A DNA stretch of 64,000 bases, taken from positions 54,096,001 to 54,160,000 of the forward strand of contig NC_133030.1 in assembly GCF_048771995.1 (NCBI RefSeq). Reading direction: 5' to 3'. The notes under the pieces are model-generated. The model was not told the origin of the DNA. It did not search any database and saw nothing but the letters and a program-made list of their open reading frames with translations. Shown one piece after another: positions 1 through 11,600 of the stretch (position 1 is its first letter; each line of letters opens with the position of its first letter). The DNA is from Taeniopygia guttata. Taxonomy: Eukaryota; Chordata; Aves; Passeriformes; Estrildidae. Both the position numbers and the translations under genes were made by a program.

Positions 1-290
1 GAAATAGAATAAATTATAATTTAAACTGACTAGAAATACTATGATGAGATTATGTTTGAATTTTCCAAAGGGAAGTGATGGAAAGAAACAGCCTGTAGCC
101 ACATTTCAGCTTACATTAGAAGAGCAACTAATCTTCATCAGCTAAGTTTGGCAGTAAAAGAATCATTGTCATCACTCATCTTTCTGCAGAATTAGTGTAG
201 GTAACCTTCAAGCCACCAGAAAATAACATTAAAAAAATAATTAAAAATCAGCCCATCTCTTGGTTTAGACATATAACAGAAGGAGAGTAG

Positions 291-2341
291 AGAGAAACTG
301 AACAAGCCTCCTTAGGCATGGAGCAAGTCAAGGCAGCCATGGAGAGTGTCTTATTCTGACCTTCCACATATCAAAGGCCGACAAGGTTTGCTAACCCATG
401 GACTAGAGGCAAGCAGTCTCCTTGGTTCTTGTTTAGAAACTAACATCATGATCCTGCACTTAAAAAGAATTTTATAAAAAATTATTTTTATAGAAGGTAA
501 GTAAAATGCTTCCTACTCGAAACAATGTGGATTCATATTGATATTGCACAAAAATAAATGATAATGGTAAGCTTTCAGAATGATGGAGTGTTTGAGGTTG
601 GGAGGAACCTGTGGAGGTCACCTCATCTCTCTCTGCTCAAGCAGGGCCACGTGGAGCAGGTTGCCCATTACTGTGTCCACTAAGAGCTGCTCTGCAATGA
701 ACTAATTGATGGGTGTCATCCCTTTGCAATTACAGAAAGCTGACCACAGCCCTCCCAGAAAAGCACTGAAAGGTAAAGCCTCTAAGGGAGTGGTTGGCTC
801 AGCCCTAGCACACATGGCCTTGGCTCAAACAGCACCAAGGATGAGAGTGGCAGATTTCCTGGGAATGGGGGTGACTCGGGTGCTCTGATGGGCTGTGCAT
901 GTTTCGGGATGCAAACGAAGAAAGTAACACCCTGACTTGTGAGAATAATCCATTAAAGCAAAAGAGAAGCTTATGAACCATGGTGCTGCCATGCTAATGA
1001 GGATTCCTCCTGGGTGTTTGTGCCCTGTGCAGTGGGCAAAGGGAGGTCTACGTGCAAGCCCTGCCACCCACCTAAGAGCTGGGACTGAGAGTGCAGCATC
1101 AGGTCTCTCCTGTTTGCAATGCTGTTAGAACTCACCAGATGGGGCTAATACAGCAAATATAAATATTCTCTATAGGAGTCATGTTGAATAAATATATAGA
1201 GACAGATAGAGAGAGCTATATATATTTGTGTATATGGCACAGGAGTTTTAGCCCTATAAAAGTTGTTTGGTTTCTTTTTTTTAAGTTAACCGCTTCAATG
1301 AGACCATTATTTTTAATAGACACTTTGTTAAATTAATTTTCCATAAATTATATGTTTAACTATTCAACCATTCTCTCCCACCCCACAAAGCAATAGCTGT
1401 CTCAGGAAATCTGTTGGTTGGATCAGGCTTGCTTATTTTTAACTTTTAAAAAACTCTAAACAAGTATAAAACCACATATATAAAAATTGAAGGTTTATCT
1501 TGAGATCAATTCCTAATTATTGTGCTTTTATCTATGTTTAAATAAGTGAATGTTGTAAAGATAAGTTGTTTATAAATGTGCACAGTTTTCCCTTCTCTTT
1601 TGGTACACTGATGCAGAGATTGATCCTGTCACATAAGTCCATCCCCAGATTTATTTTCCTGCAGAAATTCAACATATTTGGACATCACAGTAGAGTTTTA
1701 GTAAATTGATTAAAAAAAAAAAAAGGAAATGTATGCATATATCAAACATCCTCATCTTTGTCAAATCACTGAATCAGGAAGTTAGTACTTGAAAATTGAA
1801 AGTAATTGCCTGTGAAAGATGTCTGAATGGTGCTCTCTGTAATTTTACCATGCCTATAAGAAGCAATTCTATCATTTTTACTATTGAAAATTAGAAAATG
1901 AATAAAGATTTATTATGCATCTGCCCTATATTTGATTTTAGCTTGTTGTACCTACTCATGAAAAGAAAAATGACAGTGAACAAACAGACTTCAGATGGGA
2001 TTTAACTCAACAAACAGAGCCGCTATTGGAAAATGACATAAATCTTGTTAAACCTAGTACTTGGCCTTAGAAGAATGGAGGCTAAAGACAAGGAATGTCA
2101 GAGGAATGTGCATACTTGATTACATGATTGAGAAGTGCTTGTTATATAAGAACAATATTGTATGAAGTGCATAACGATGATAGTTTCAGATAAACCAGAA
2201 AAGCAGGAATCCAAGAGCCTACACAGGTAATCTTCTAAATCACACCTTTCTTTAGTAATACCATCCCTTGCTTTATGTATGCAGCAAGAGAAAGTGAGGA
2301 GAGAGAAACTGAACAAGTCTCATTAGGCATGGAGAAAGTCA
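291..2341 (+). repeat. Pair of 40-bp direct repeats 2 kb apart
   Basis: Copies at 291-330 and 2302-2341 share 37 of 40 bases; both begin AGAGAAACTGAACAAG and contain TTAGGCATGGAG. Similarity fades quickly on both sides. They may be two remnants of one unclassified repeat family or the traces of a local duplication. No coding content is seen between them. Confidence 0.6.
583..690 (-). mobile_element. CR1 LINE fragment, 3' region
   Basis: The text TTTGAGGTTGGGAGGAACCT, then a GGAGGTCACCTCATCTCT-like stretch and a GAGCAGGTTGCCCATTAC-like stretch, is the reverse complement of the CR1 3' end found throughout bird genomes. It is short and diverged, an old 5'-truncated insertion with no coding capacity. 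Confidence 0.65.
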
Positions 2342-2697
2342 GACTTCCATTTAGACAGGCACTTAGGCTGCTGAAAGCCTGAGTGATGATAATTTTTTAT
2401 GAGGAATTAAATTTTGTGTGTGATGAAATTATAAGGTACGTAAGGTAATGATGTAAGAGTATATATATCACAATAATAAATATCCTTTCTCTGCAGCCAG
2501 CTTTGTAGATGACAAAACCCCAATCATAAAAAAACTATCCACACTTTGATGGAAAATACTGTACTGGTAAGTTTTATCTAAAAGGTTGTACATAATCTTC
2601 CTATATATGAGTAAATTCTGGATACCAGATGGATGGAAAAACCATGTGAATTTAACTTATGCCCTTCTAGACTTGCAAATGAAAATCAGTGACCACA

Positions 2698-2751
2698 TGA
2701 CCATAATGAAGCCAGCACATAATGATGACCAGAATGGAGCCAGCACATAAT
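2698..2751 (+). repeat. Two-unit tandem repeat, about 28 bp
   Basis: TGACCATAATGAAGCCAGCA is followed by its near copy TGACCAGAATGGAGCCAGCA, each continuing CATAAT. The two units differ at two positions over the 26 aligned bases. This is a simple local duplication in non-coding DNA. Confidence 0.8.
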
Positions 2752-5700
2752 TCAGAGAAATAAGCTCTCCTTTCTTTAAATGTGCAATGAATCAACCAGC
2801 ACTGAATGAACAGCCAGTGCTGTGCAGTATCCAGAGCTCCCATGCTTCAGTGAGCTTATGGAAAAACTCATAAAAATTCCCATTAGATGATCATTTATCT
2901 AAAGCTTCAATGCTTCTTCTAAAACAATTTGGAGACAGTCATTCCAGACATGGAAATGAAATTATGCTTGTGACACTGACGGAGAATCTCGTCCTATGAC
3001 TGGACAGAAAGCAGATAGCCATGCTTTTTCTGAAGCTCTCTGCAACCTCTGAGATGTGAGAAAGGTGATAAAGGAATGAAAAATGTGCTAACAAGTTTTC
3101 AGTTCCTCTTTGAGTAATACACCAAAGCAACAGGGAAAGATCTCACTGTCAGCTAGGCAGATGACCTGGGGGAGACTGAAGAACCTGGCACAAACTTAAG
3201 ATATACATGCACATACCTGTCTTATGTGCAAAATGTTCAGAGGCTCCTGAATCTGGTCACCTTTAAAACTCAGACACTTTTTATTTTTTTTTTTTTTAAT
3301 GCTGGTAATGCTTCCCTTTCCTTGACTGTTAAAGTCTGTTCTTTCCAAGGTTATCTTTCTCAGCTTTCCTTATTTCTTGTTCTGCTTAGAGACTCCTAAA
3401 TCACACACTGACAGCCACTTCTCTTGTGTGGATGACTATTAACTCACTGTTGCTCACACCAAAGGCAGGTTGCTTGGCTGACCTGAAATACTCTTCAATA
3501 ACCAACCACGCATTATTGTAACTCGATAACCACAAGCTTCCCAATGAAAACCAGCTGAGTGAAACAGCCAGTTCTGATGAAAGAGAAAATAATTTTGAAA
3601 CACTTGTTTGCTGAAGCTATTGTTTCTTGAATTGCAAACATGCAAGGGTCTATTGCAGACTGCACTTCAGGAGTGTTCTTGGCTTTCTCAAAGGCCCTGC
3701 ATTCTCACACTGCAACACTGTCTAGAAATTCCAGTTTTGTGGGAAACTGAGTTGCTGCTGCTCGCCAACAATCAGACTTTATTTATTCACAGGTTGTCAT
3801 TCCTCAGCTGATTACAGCAGTACTCTATATATGGACAACATGTCTTCCCTATTTAGGGAGTTTTGAGAAGTACATCATGCTGCAGCATGGCTTAGAAACA
3901 CAAGTTATTTGTAGGTATATCAAACCAATCTCTCCAGCTTTCCATAGAATTTAAATTAAATTCAATATCTCTGTCTTATCTTCAGAGAACATAATTTCCA
4001 GGACAACTACAGTTCCAAGATAATAACTGTTGTTGACAAGAACAGCACTCCTGGCTATGGAGGCAAGGTACTCTTTTCAGGAGACAACTCACAGGGACCT
4101 GATTGCAAACAGCAGAATGAAGTTTTCCAAAGACACAACAGAGTCCACCCATCATCCTATCCCAGCTACAAAGCAGACTCATTTTACCTTGCCTCCTTCA
4201 ATCCAAATATCTGCTTTTGAGAGTACCCATTTTTTTCTCAGTAATTAACCCCCACACTATGAAAACAAAATGTTTCACATGCTCTGGCTCCTCTGTGGAG
4301 GGATACAAGTATAAACAACGTGTAATGTGTTTTCTAGGAGAGCAGAGACTCCCTTGGTAACACCCTTTCACTTTATAATACATAATGCATTACCTCATAT
4401 ATTTAATGTTAAATGTATGCAGCGGTTAAGAAGAGATTCCTAATGCAAATAAGCAGCAATGAAATTATGCCAAAACCAATAATTTCTCCTGATTAAAGCA
4501 AGTTAAATGTACCTTAAAGACCATGTAAGTACTTGGAAATATATTTCCTTTTTCTTCTCCCCATATTAAATGCAACTTTCAAGCCATCCTCTCACCAGCA
4601 CCAACTTTTGCCTAGTTCAGATGTGTTCCTTACATGTCTGTGTATCTCTGTTAGTAACTCACACATACTCAAAAGTTGTTAAAATTGGACACATTGCAGA
4701 GCTTTTGACTCTCTTGACTCTTAAGCCAGTCACACTAAATGCCTAAATTGTTTTGGGCATCAGAAGTCCCAGAAAGACTTGACAGACCTGCTGTAGATGA
4801 CAGACAGTGCAGAGATGGTCTCCTGATTTCTGCAGCATAAATTGAAGGCAGTGCATGCTGGAATAGACAATTTGCCTGATGGAGTATGGGTGTAATCACC
4901 CTCCTCTTTTTTTTTTGTCTCAGGAAAGCTGGTAAAAGTTAATACCAGTTGTTGCACTTTTGGGGAAGTAACAGATATTCAACTTCAAGCACAGGAAAAT
5001 TTTGTTCATAACTGTACTTGCATTGCAGGTTCTTCATGTCCAGTAAAAGCACTATTAATATTAGATTCTGAAAAGTTGCAGGACCAATTTATGTCCTGCA
5101 TACAGCAATCTCAAAGGACCACACTATTTTATTACTGTTAGTGAATTTTGCTCATGTCTGCTTTCCAATTTGCTAAAACAATTTGCAAAAGGTAAAGGCA
5201 CAATACAGCAGTGATTGGGACTGACTTCAGTTTATTGGTTATGTGGTGCATACAAAACTCCTCATTTGGGGTGTCCTCCTGGGATCATTTCAGAACTATC
5301 ATCCTTGGTTAGCTTGAAACAGAAGAATTTTCAAGTGGTACAGGAATTTTTTTTCATAAGACTTATCTCTGTAATCTCTTTTTCTCCTAGTATTTGATGA
5401 GCATTGTTGATGGGTTGTACAATAGTGTTCTTGTGACTTGCAGCTGTGTTTTTCGAATGAATATTTGTCTTGGATTCTCCATGGAATCTCTCAGCAGCTT
5501 TTATTGATGTTTCTTGTAAATGTAAAACACTACATCAATTCTTTGACTTTCTGCACCATCATGTACTGCTGATAACCAGGTACTTGTTAACTTTGTTTAT
5601 TCTTTGGATCACACTCATTCCATCAGTGACAGATGGCCTGTTGTGGTTTCAGTACAATTTGCATTCCACACAGTCCCTCTACCAAAGTTGCCTGCTTTCT

Positions 5701-7597
5701 TCTGCAGAGTGATCTATCCTGTGTTGTCAGTGAATAATGGATAAGACATACTGAGTATGCCTGCTTGGAGCAACATTTTTTTTTTTTAATTTGTTTTTGT
5801 TGTTACATCTTTATCTGTTTTGAGTATTACTACTTAGAGATCCTTGCTGTTCCTGCTCTTCTTTGGCAATTCTTTGGTGAAAGAAAATATTCTTTCTCTC
5901 TGGAAGTCCATTAATGAAATTTCTTTATGAAACAATCACTTTTAACATGATTTTAAAAAAATGCAGGGCTGCTTACCTACTTTATGTGCTTTTAGGAGGT
6001 CATCAATACCATCTGGCAGGACTGGCTGATAAGCTGACAAGATCTATTGGTCATTATTGATTGGCTTTATCTTAAGAATTTCAAGCAAGTCTTTAATACC
6101 TAGCCTTTTAGAAGTCTGATCATCTGTACTTGTTCAGATATTCACTCAGATACATACTCTGTTCTGGAGATCCTTGGCTGTTTCAGGTCTCTTAGCTATC
6201 TTTTACCAATATTTTGATGGTCAGCAGCAAGACAGTATTCAGCTACAAACAAAATCTCTTTGAACTAAATTGACTTGAAACTAAATCCCTTTAACCCCCT
6301 GCAGTCTGGAAGACTGAGTGGAACTCTTCAGCTGAGCTGATGTAATGGAAAGAAGGAAGGTCCTGCTGTCCATTCCCTTAACCAGCCAGTGTTTTTCATT
6401 TAACATTTGCAAGGAGTTGGTTGTCTATCCCTTTACCTTTTAGAAATGGCTCCTTGTGAGGTCAGGAGAGCACTGTGGCTGGTACAGGAAGGAGTAGCAG
6501 CAGATAGACATAGTCCAGAAAGAAGAGAGCACGACAATGCCTTTGGTAGCAGTCACAGTAGAGCCACACAGCTACAGCAGGAAACTATACCTTGAAAGGG
6601 TGTTTTTTTTATTGCTAACATAAAATGTTCTAATTCTTTGCTGCTTATCTTCCCCTGGTTGCACACAACTCCTTCCTTATTTTGGCTCCAGCAGTTCTTC
6701 AGTGAGTTGAATCAAACTGGTTGCTGATCAACACTTTGCTTACCTGAGAACTCATGATTTCTGTATGTGTGTTAACTTTCAGGTGGATCTGACTCACCCT
6801 TTGGTTGCATGATTTCTAGAACTGATGCAAGGCAGGTAATGGAAATACCGGTAGAGGAGGGGCCAAAACCTTTTTTTACAGCTGGAGATCAGTCTTAGAT
6901 CAGTTTGAGTCAGTCGTGAGGCTGTAGTCAGACAAACTCTTAAAGCCAAAACTGCTGTCAGAAGAAACAGTCCTGCCTCCCTGCCCAGTGAATACAATCC
7001 TTCCCACCAACTCTGTGCCACCTCCATCTGATATTGATCTGGTTCACCATGCAACACAGCTGGCAGTATGGCTGCAGGATGATCAGAACAATGAGGTGAG
7101 AGATTTGATAACCAGTTTTTCAGGTTCACACCTCAGGCCACCTCCCAGGCCCGGCCCTGCCAGCAGCAGGTTGAAGGCTGGTGCAGAGCTGGAGGGACGG
7201 AGATGCCATCTCCATCAGGGGCCCCCGGAGCTTGGCATGAAGTGCCAAAGTACAGCTGCACACCTGGATTTGCTGTCCCTAAACTCTCAGACTCTCACAG
7301 CAAGACTCTCACCAGGCTTCCAGGCACTGCCAAGTACCCTGTGGGCAAAGCTGGCCCAAAGGAGCCAATGGAGATGGCCAGGGCTGTGTGTGAGTGGGAG
7401 CTCTCACCTGGGAGCCATTGCCCCCAAACCAGTGCTGCACATGGACATCTCCTGGCTCTGATCTGGCACTTCCAGCAGCGGGGATTACCTCACCCCACGC
7501 TGTGCTGGCACAGATGACCACATCCTTAGGTGACCTCCTCCTCCCCCTCTCTCCCATCCCCCAGAGCAGCTGCCCTGTGGAGCCACCATGCTGGGTG

Positions 7598-7998
7598 ACC
7601 CTGCTGAGCCCACATCTGCAGCGCTTTGTCCGGTTCTGGGCTCTGCAGCACAAGAGAGACTTGTCGCTCCTGGACTGGGCCCAGTGGAGAGCTACAAAAA
7701 TGATTAAAGGACTGGAGCATCTCTCTTAGGAAGAAAGGCTGACGGAGCTGGGCCTATCCCGCGTTGAGAAAAGTTGAGAGGGGACCTCACCAATGTGTAT
7801 AAATATCTAAAGGAGGGGTGTCAGAGCCAGGTTCTTCTCAGTGGTGCCACGGGCAGAAACTGATGCACAGGAGCACCACACGAACATAGGGAAGAACTTC
7901 TTTACTGTGCACACTCTGGAACAGGTTGCCCGGAGAGGGTGTGGAGTCCTGCTCACTGGAGACATCCAGGAGTGCTCTGGACGCAGCCCGTGCTGTGC
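7598..7998 (+). mobile_element. CR1 LINE fragment, end of ORF2 plus 3' UTR
   Basis: About 400 bp follows the 3' part of CR1. It runs from the CAGCACAAGAGAGACTTG area through GGACTGGAGCATCTCTCTTA, GGGGACCTCACCAATGTG, GGGAAGAACTTCTTTACTG and GGAACAGGTTGCCCGGAGAG. It is 5'-truncated and mutated, with no usable reverse transcriptase frame. Its 3' end runs directly into the 27-bp tandem repeats, whose unit resembles the GTGCTGTGCAG-type sequence at this point of CR1. Confidence 0.85.
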
Positions 7999-8145
7999 AG
8001 GGGGGCTGGGGCAGGAAGGCTGTGCAGGGGGGCTGGGGCAGGAAGGCTGTGCAGGGGGCCTGGGGCAGGGGGCCTGGGGCAGGAAGGCTGTGCAGGGGGA
8101 CTGTGCAGGGGTCCTGGGGCAGGAGGGCTGTGCAGGGGCCTGCAC
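7985..8145 (+). repeat. GC-rich minisatellite, unit about 27 bp
   Basis: About five to six imperfect units of CTGGGGCAGGAAGGCTGTGC plus a run of G lie in tandem, with some units shortened to GCCTGGGGCAGGGG. The array starts at the 3' edge of a CR1 fragment and ends just before the WDR20 CpG island. All six-frame open frames here (repeated Gly/Gln/Cys peptides) are products of the repeat and are not genes. Copy number is likely variable between individuals. Confidence 0.9.
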
Positions 8146-8361
8146 GCTGTGACACCCCCGGCCCGGCCCTTCGGGCACGCCGCCACTCCCGCCCCAGCCC
8201 CCGCCCCTTTCCCCGCCCCCGGGCGCGCGGGCCCGGCGCGCGCGCAGTCGCGCGGTAAACAGGCCCCCGCCGGCCCCGCCTCCTCGCGTCGCCCCCGCGC
8301 GCAGGGGCCGCGCGCGCGCCGGCGGCTGCGCAGTGTCGGCACATCCGGGCACTGGGGCAGG

Positions 8362-8421
8362 ATGAGCGCTCCTTTCCAAGATGGCGGCGGAGGGAGGTGG
8401 GAAGGAGATGAACGAGATTAA
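8362..8421 (+). other. Overlapping upstream ORF (19 codons)
   Basis: An ATG at 8362 opens a frame of MSAPFQDGGG and onward, ending at TAA 8419-8421. It overlaps the WDR20 start at 8381 in the +1 frame. If transcription begins upstream of 8362, this uORF would limit initiation at the WDR20 ATG, though its own context (cagg ATG a) is weaker. Whether it lies in the mRNA depends on the unknown start site. Confidence 0.4.
8376..8390 (+). promoter_or_regulatory. Candidate YY1 site overlapping the WDR20 start codon
   Basis: The string CCAAGATGGCGGCGG matches the YY1 consensus (AAGATGGCGGC), and its ATG is the WDR20 initiator. YY1 sites just downstream of transcription starts and spanning the first codons are a known promoter class in housekeeping genes. 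Binding here is inferred from the motif. Confidence 0.6.
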
Positions 8422-8629
8422 GACCCAGTTCACCACCCGGGAGGGGCTGTACAAGCTGCTGAGCCACTCGGAGTACAGCCGGCCTAACCGCGTGCCCTTC
8501 AACTCGCAGGGCTCCAACCCCGTCCGCGTCTCCTTCGTCAACGTCAACGACCAGAGCGGCAACGGGGACCGGCTCTGCTTCAATGTGGGCCGGGAGCTCT
8601 ACTTCTACATCTACAAGGGGGTCCGCAAG
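8381..8629 (+). CDS. WDR20: WDR20 coding exon 1
   Basis: This exon encodes residues 1-83, beginning MAAEGGGKEMNEIKTQF and ending FYIYKGVRK. The chosen ATG lies in a strong context (aag ATG g) inside a CpG island and gives the family's known N terminus. The exon ends at AAG followed by the donor GTACCG, phase 0. The open frame continues into the GC-rich intron, but that part has no WDR20 similarity and is read as intron. An upstream ATG at 8362 overlaps this start out of frame. Confidence 0.97.
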
Positions 8630-11600
8630 GTACCGGGGCTGCCCCGCCGGGCTGGGGCGGGGAGCGGCGGGGGCTCCGCGCCGCCCGCCCGCCGGGGTGC
8701 GGGGCCGCGCCGGGGGCGGGGGCGCGGGCCGGGTGCGCCTCCCTCGCTGTCCGCGCTCCCCGCGGGGCCGGCGGCTCCTCGGCCCCGGCCGAGCTCCGCT
8801 GAGCCAGCTGGGCAGGGGACAGCGGGCCTGGGGCGAGGGCGGTGTGGGGGCATCGGCAGCGGGTCGGTGCTCGGGGCTGCTCCAGATACGGTGTCACCGA
8901 CGGGAGTTGTGTGTGTGGGCCCTGTGCAGGGATGCGATCGCTTGGGCGCTCCTCGTGCGGGAATCAGGGTTGGCTTTCCCTCCCTCGGCCTCCTTCACCT
9001 GCTGCTTCAGGTCAGAATTTGCTGGACACGCTAATGCCTGTCGTGATTATGGTGGTGTCAAATCCCTGCTTCCAGGATCTTCCTAGCTTTGGCTGCACGT
9101 CTGAAGCATTCGGTGCAGTTTTTAGGCCTTTGTTATGACTTAGAAGTGTGGGTTGGTTTTAGAATTGTTTCTAAATGGGAGTGGTGCAGTGAGATGAGTC
9201 TTAAATATCAGATAATTGACAGAGAGAAAGTTGCTTTTGCAGGATAGAAAGATTAATGTACTTGAGAGAGAGACTCCTTGCTTGTCATTATTGGATGCAG
9301 GACAGTGCATGCATTTGATCTCTCAGGTCACCATATGTATGAACAAACCCTTCTCTCAAACAGGATTGAGAGAACAATTCGGAATTTGTTGTGCTAGGTG
9401 AACCCACGTCACTCCTGATAGATATAAACACAGATATAATGAATGTCAGTTTTCTGTTTTGTCTCAGATAGTGGGTGTTTGTTATTTTACATGCTTGGGT
9501 CTCAGTTGCCATCATGTGATCACCTTGAAATCTTCCTGCTTTTAGCTCACCATTCAGCATGGGATGAGGGCACGGAGAGCTAGAGACTCACACGAGGCTG
9601 TGCAGGAAGTTCGTGGATGAGCAAGGGATTATACCTGAATCTGCTCTGTCCTAGGGGAGTGCCCCCAGCACTCCTCCTTTCTATAAAATGTCGGCAGCAG
9701 CAGGAGTTTAAAGTCTACATCGTTGTTTGTTAGACTGTGACCTAACAGATCTGATATGTCTTGTATAAGTATATGTGAAAGTGTGTGTGTGTGTATTTAG
9801 TTTCGCCTTTTAATGAATTTTAATAATCTAGGTATGCTTCAAATAATGCTTGGACAATGGCTTCTTTAAGGATACAAGGAGTATTTAGTATCAAACAGTA
9901 TTCCCTACTTACCACCAGTTGCTGTCTTTACAAGGTATCCTGAGGAGCAGTATATCTATAAATCTACATCCTAAATTGTTGCCATGTTTGGGTCCTGCTA
10001 TGTTTGTTTTTTCCATGCAAAGTAGCTGCAGAATTCTCTCAGCTCACAGAGCAGGCCTTTATGTAGTTTAGTAATGGTACATGTGATTCTTGCAAGTTCT
10101 CTTAGTCATCTCTTGCCACACTTCTGACAAATAAAAATCTAAAGGCTGAAACTTAGTTGTCAATAAGGAATAGAATAATTATAATTATATCAAATTACAA
10201 AAGTCTTCTTGAACTGGGTATTTAGATTTTTTAGATGCTAAAAGCTACTGGTATGATATACAGTAACTGAGAAATTTGAGTTTGTGAACTCATGAGCTCT
10301 GAGGCATCTATACCTGTGACGGTGTGAAATACTTTTTTCTCTGAATAGAGTGAAACATACACATTGTTAGGACAGAATTAATCTCAATGACCTGTTACAG
10401 TATTAACTATGTGAAACAATACCGTATATTCTATATGTATAATACTTTAGTAAAGTGAACCTAAAGACAGAGCTGAAATAGATTGACTCACTTAAAGGAA
10501 AATGCTTTAAATGAGAATGAGAAGATGGTCTGATTTAAATCTGCAATACTTGCTGCTTTGGAATTTATTTTGGAACTTCAGTTGGAAGTAACTGTTTTGT
10601 TTGTGTATGAAAGTGAATCAGGAACAGGCTGACAGCCTGTCAACTGATCATGTGAACTTTTCAGAATCAAAAGTTCTATCTTGTGGCTGTCATAAAAGGG
10701 AGAGAGCTATTGTTACTTAAATGGACACGATGTAATTCTGCCTTAAACTGGGCAGACTATCCCATTTTGTGTTCCTTCCTGTTCCTGGGACCAGGATGGG
10801 GAAAGGGATTTGATCTGTTGGCAAGACCCAGCTATTTGTGCTCCTTGGTGTAATACGGGTGCTGATAACTTCAGTTTTACCTGTTAGTTCATAATTATTT
10901 ATGTATTCCTTAAAAATTTTTCCTGATTACTTTTAAGATCATGATTTTCATTCTGACTAAGTCATATTGGAGTATTGAGTTGAATTTAATGATGCTGTGC
11001 TGTGTGAATATATCAACTGTGATTCTGTCTTTTTTTTTCTTGTTTTTTCCTTTTTTTTTTAAGATTACTTTAAGATGTCTTTTCTTGATAGGAAGATGTT
11101 ATATTTTTTCTAAAATGAGTGAAAGAACCATGAGGACTGTATTTTAAGTGGCCGTGTCTGTTTGGTACTGAGATAATTCTTGCATCAGTAATCCATTGCA
11201 GATCAGTACACATTAAGGAAGAGCAACACTTAAGCCATGAATGACACTTAAAAATAAATAACCTAATATTGAGTCAAAGATACCACTTGGAAGGCTATTT
11301 ATTGACATCAATAATGCTAATTTTTCTTCTTTTAGTTTCCCTTAAATGCTTTGTGTCTGCTGTATCTGGTTTGTAAGTCACCTTTTTACATGAACTGCTG
11401 ATGTGTGTGTTGTCTTAGGAGATTTAACTTACATAAAGAAAAATATTTCCAGGTAACCTTGATCCTTCCAAGGCACTTGGTGGAGAAGTTAGATCCGGCA
11501 GCCAGGACAGTGGTGTGGAGATTGTCTATCTGTACTCCCATCTTAATGGTTTGGTAGAGAGACAGGAGTTTTGGACAGTCTCTAGAGACTTTTCAAAGCA

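Larger units (their letters stand above)
1..8150. other. Intergenic DNA upstream of WDR20
   Basis: Apart from the CR1 pieces, the short repeats and an AT/GA-rich simple stretch at about 1184-1240, I see no gene here. Open frames up to about 157 codons (for example 6988-7461) overlap one another on both strands in the GC-richer part. They have no recognisable family, so they are taken as chance. In mammals the gene upstream of WDR20 is HSP90AA1, but no HSP90 sequence was found in this stretch. Confidence 0.7.
8150..8960 (+). promoter_or_regulatory. CpG-island promoter of WDR20
   Basis: This is the only strongly GC-rich, CpG-dense stretch in an otherwise AT-rich window, and it surrounds coding exon 1. 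Several GC boxes (CCCGCCCC and GGGGCGGG types) cluster at about 8190-8220, with more near 8651-8665. GCGC runs of NRF-1-like character lie at about 8225-8335. No TATA box is evident. The layout fits a broadly expressed housekeeping promoter. The exact transcription start cannot be fixed from sequence. Confidence 0.85.

Noticed and set aside
7807-8583. Long minus-strand and overlapping open frames (up to 258 codons) in GC-rich DNA
   Set aside because: GC-rich CpG-island and minisatellite DNA has few stop codons; the peptides are Pro/Ala/Arg-rich or tandem-repeat artefacts and overlap WDR20 exon 1.
8630-9034. Extension of WDR20 exon 1 frame into the intron
   Set aside because: No WDR20 similarity after VRK; the donor GTACCG and the in-phase exon 2 explain the end.
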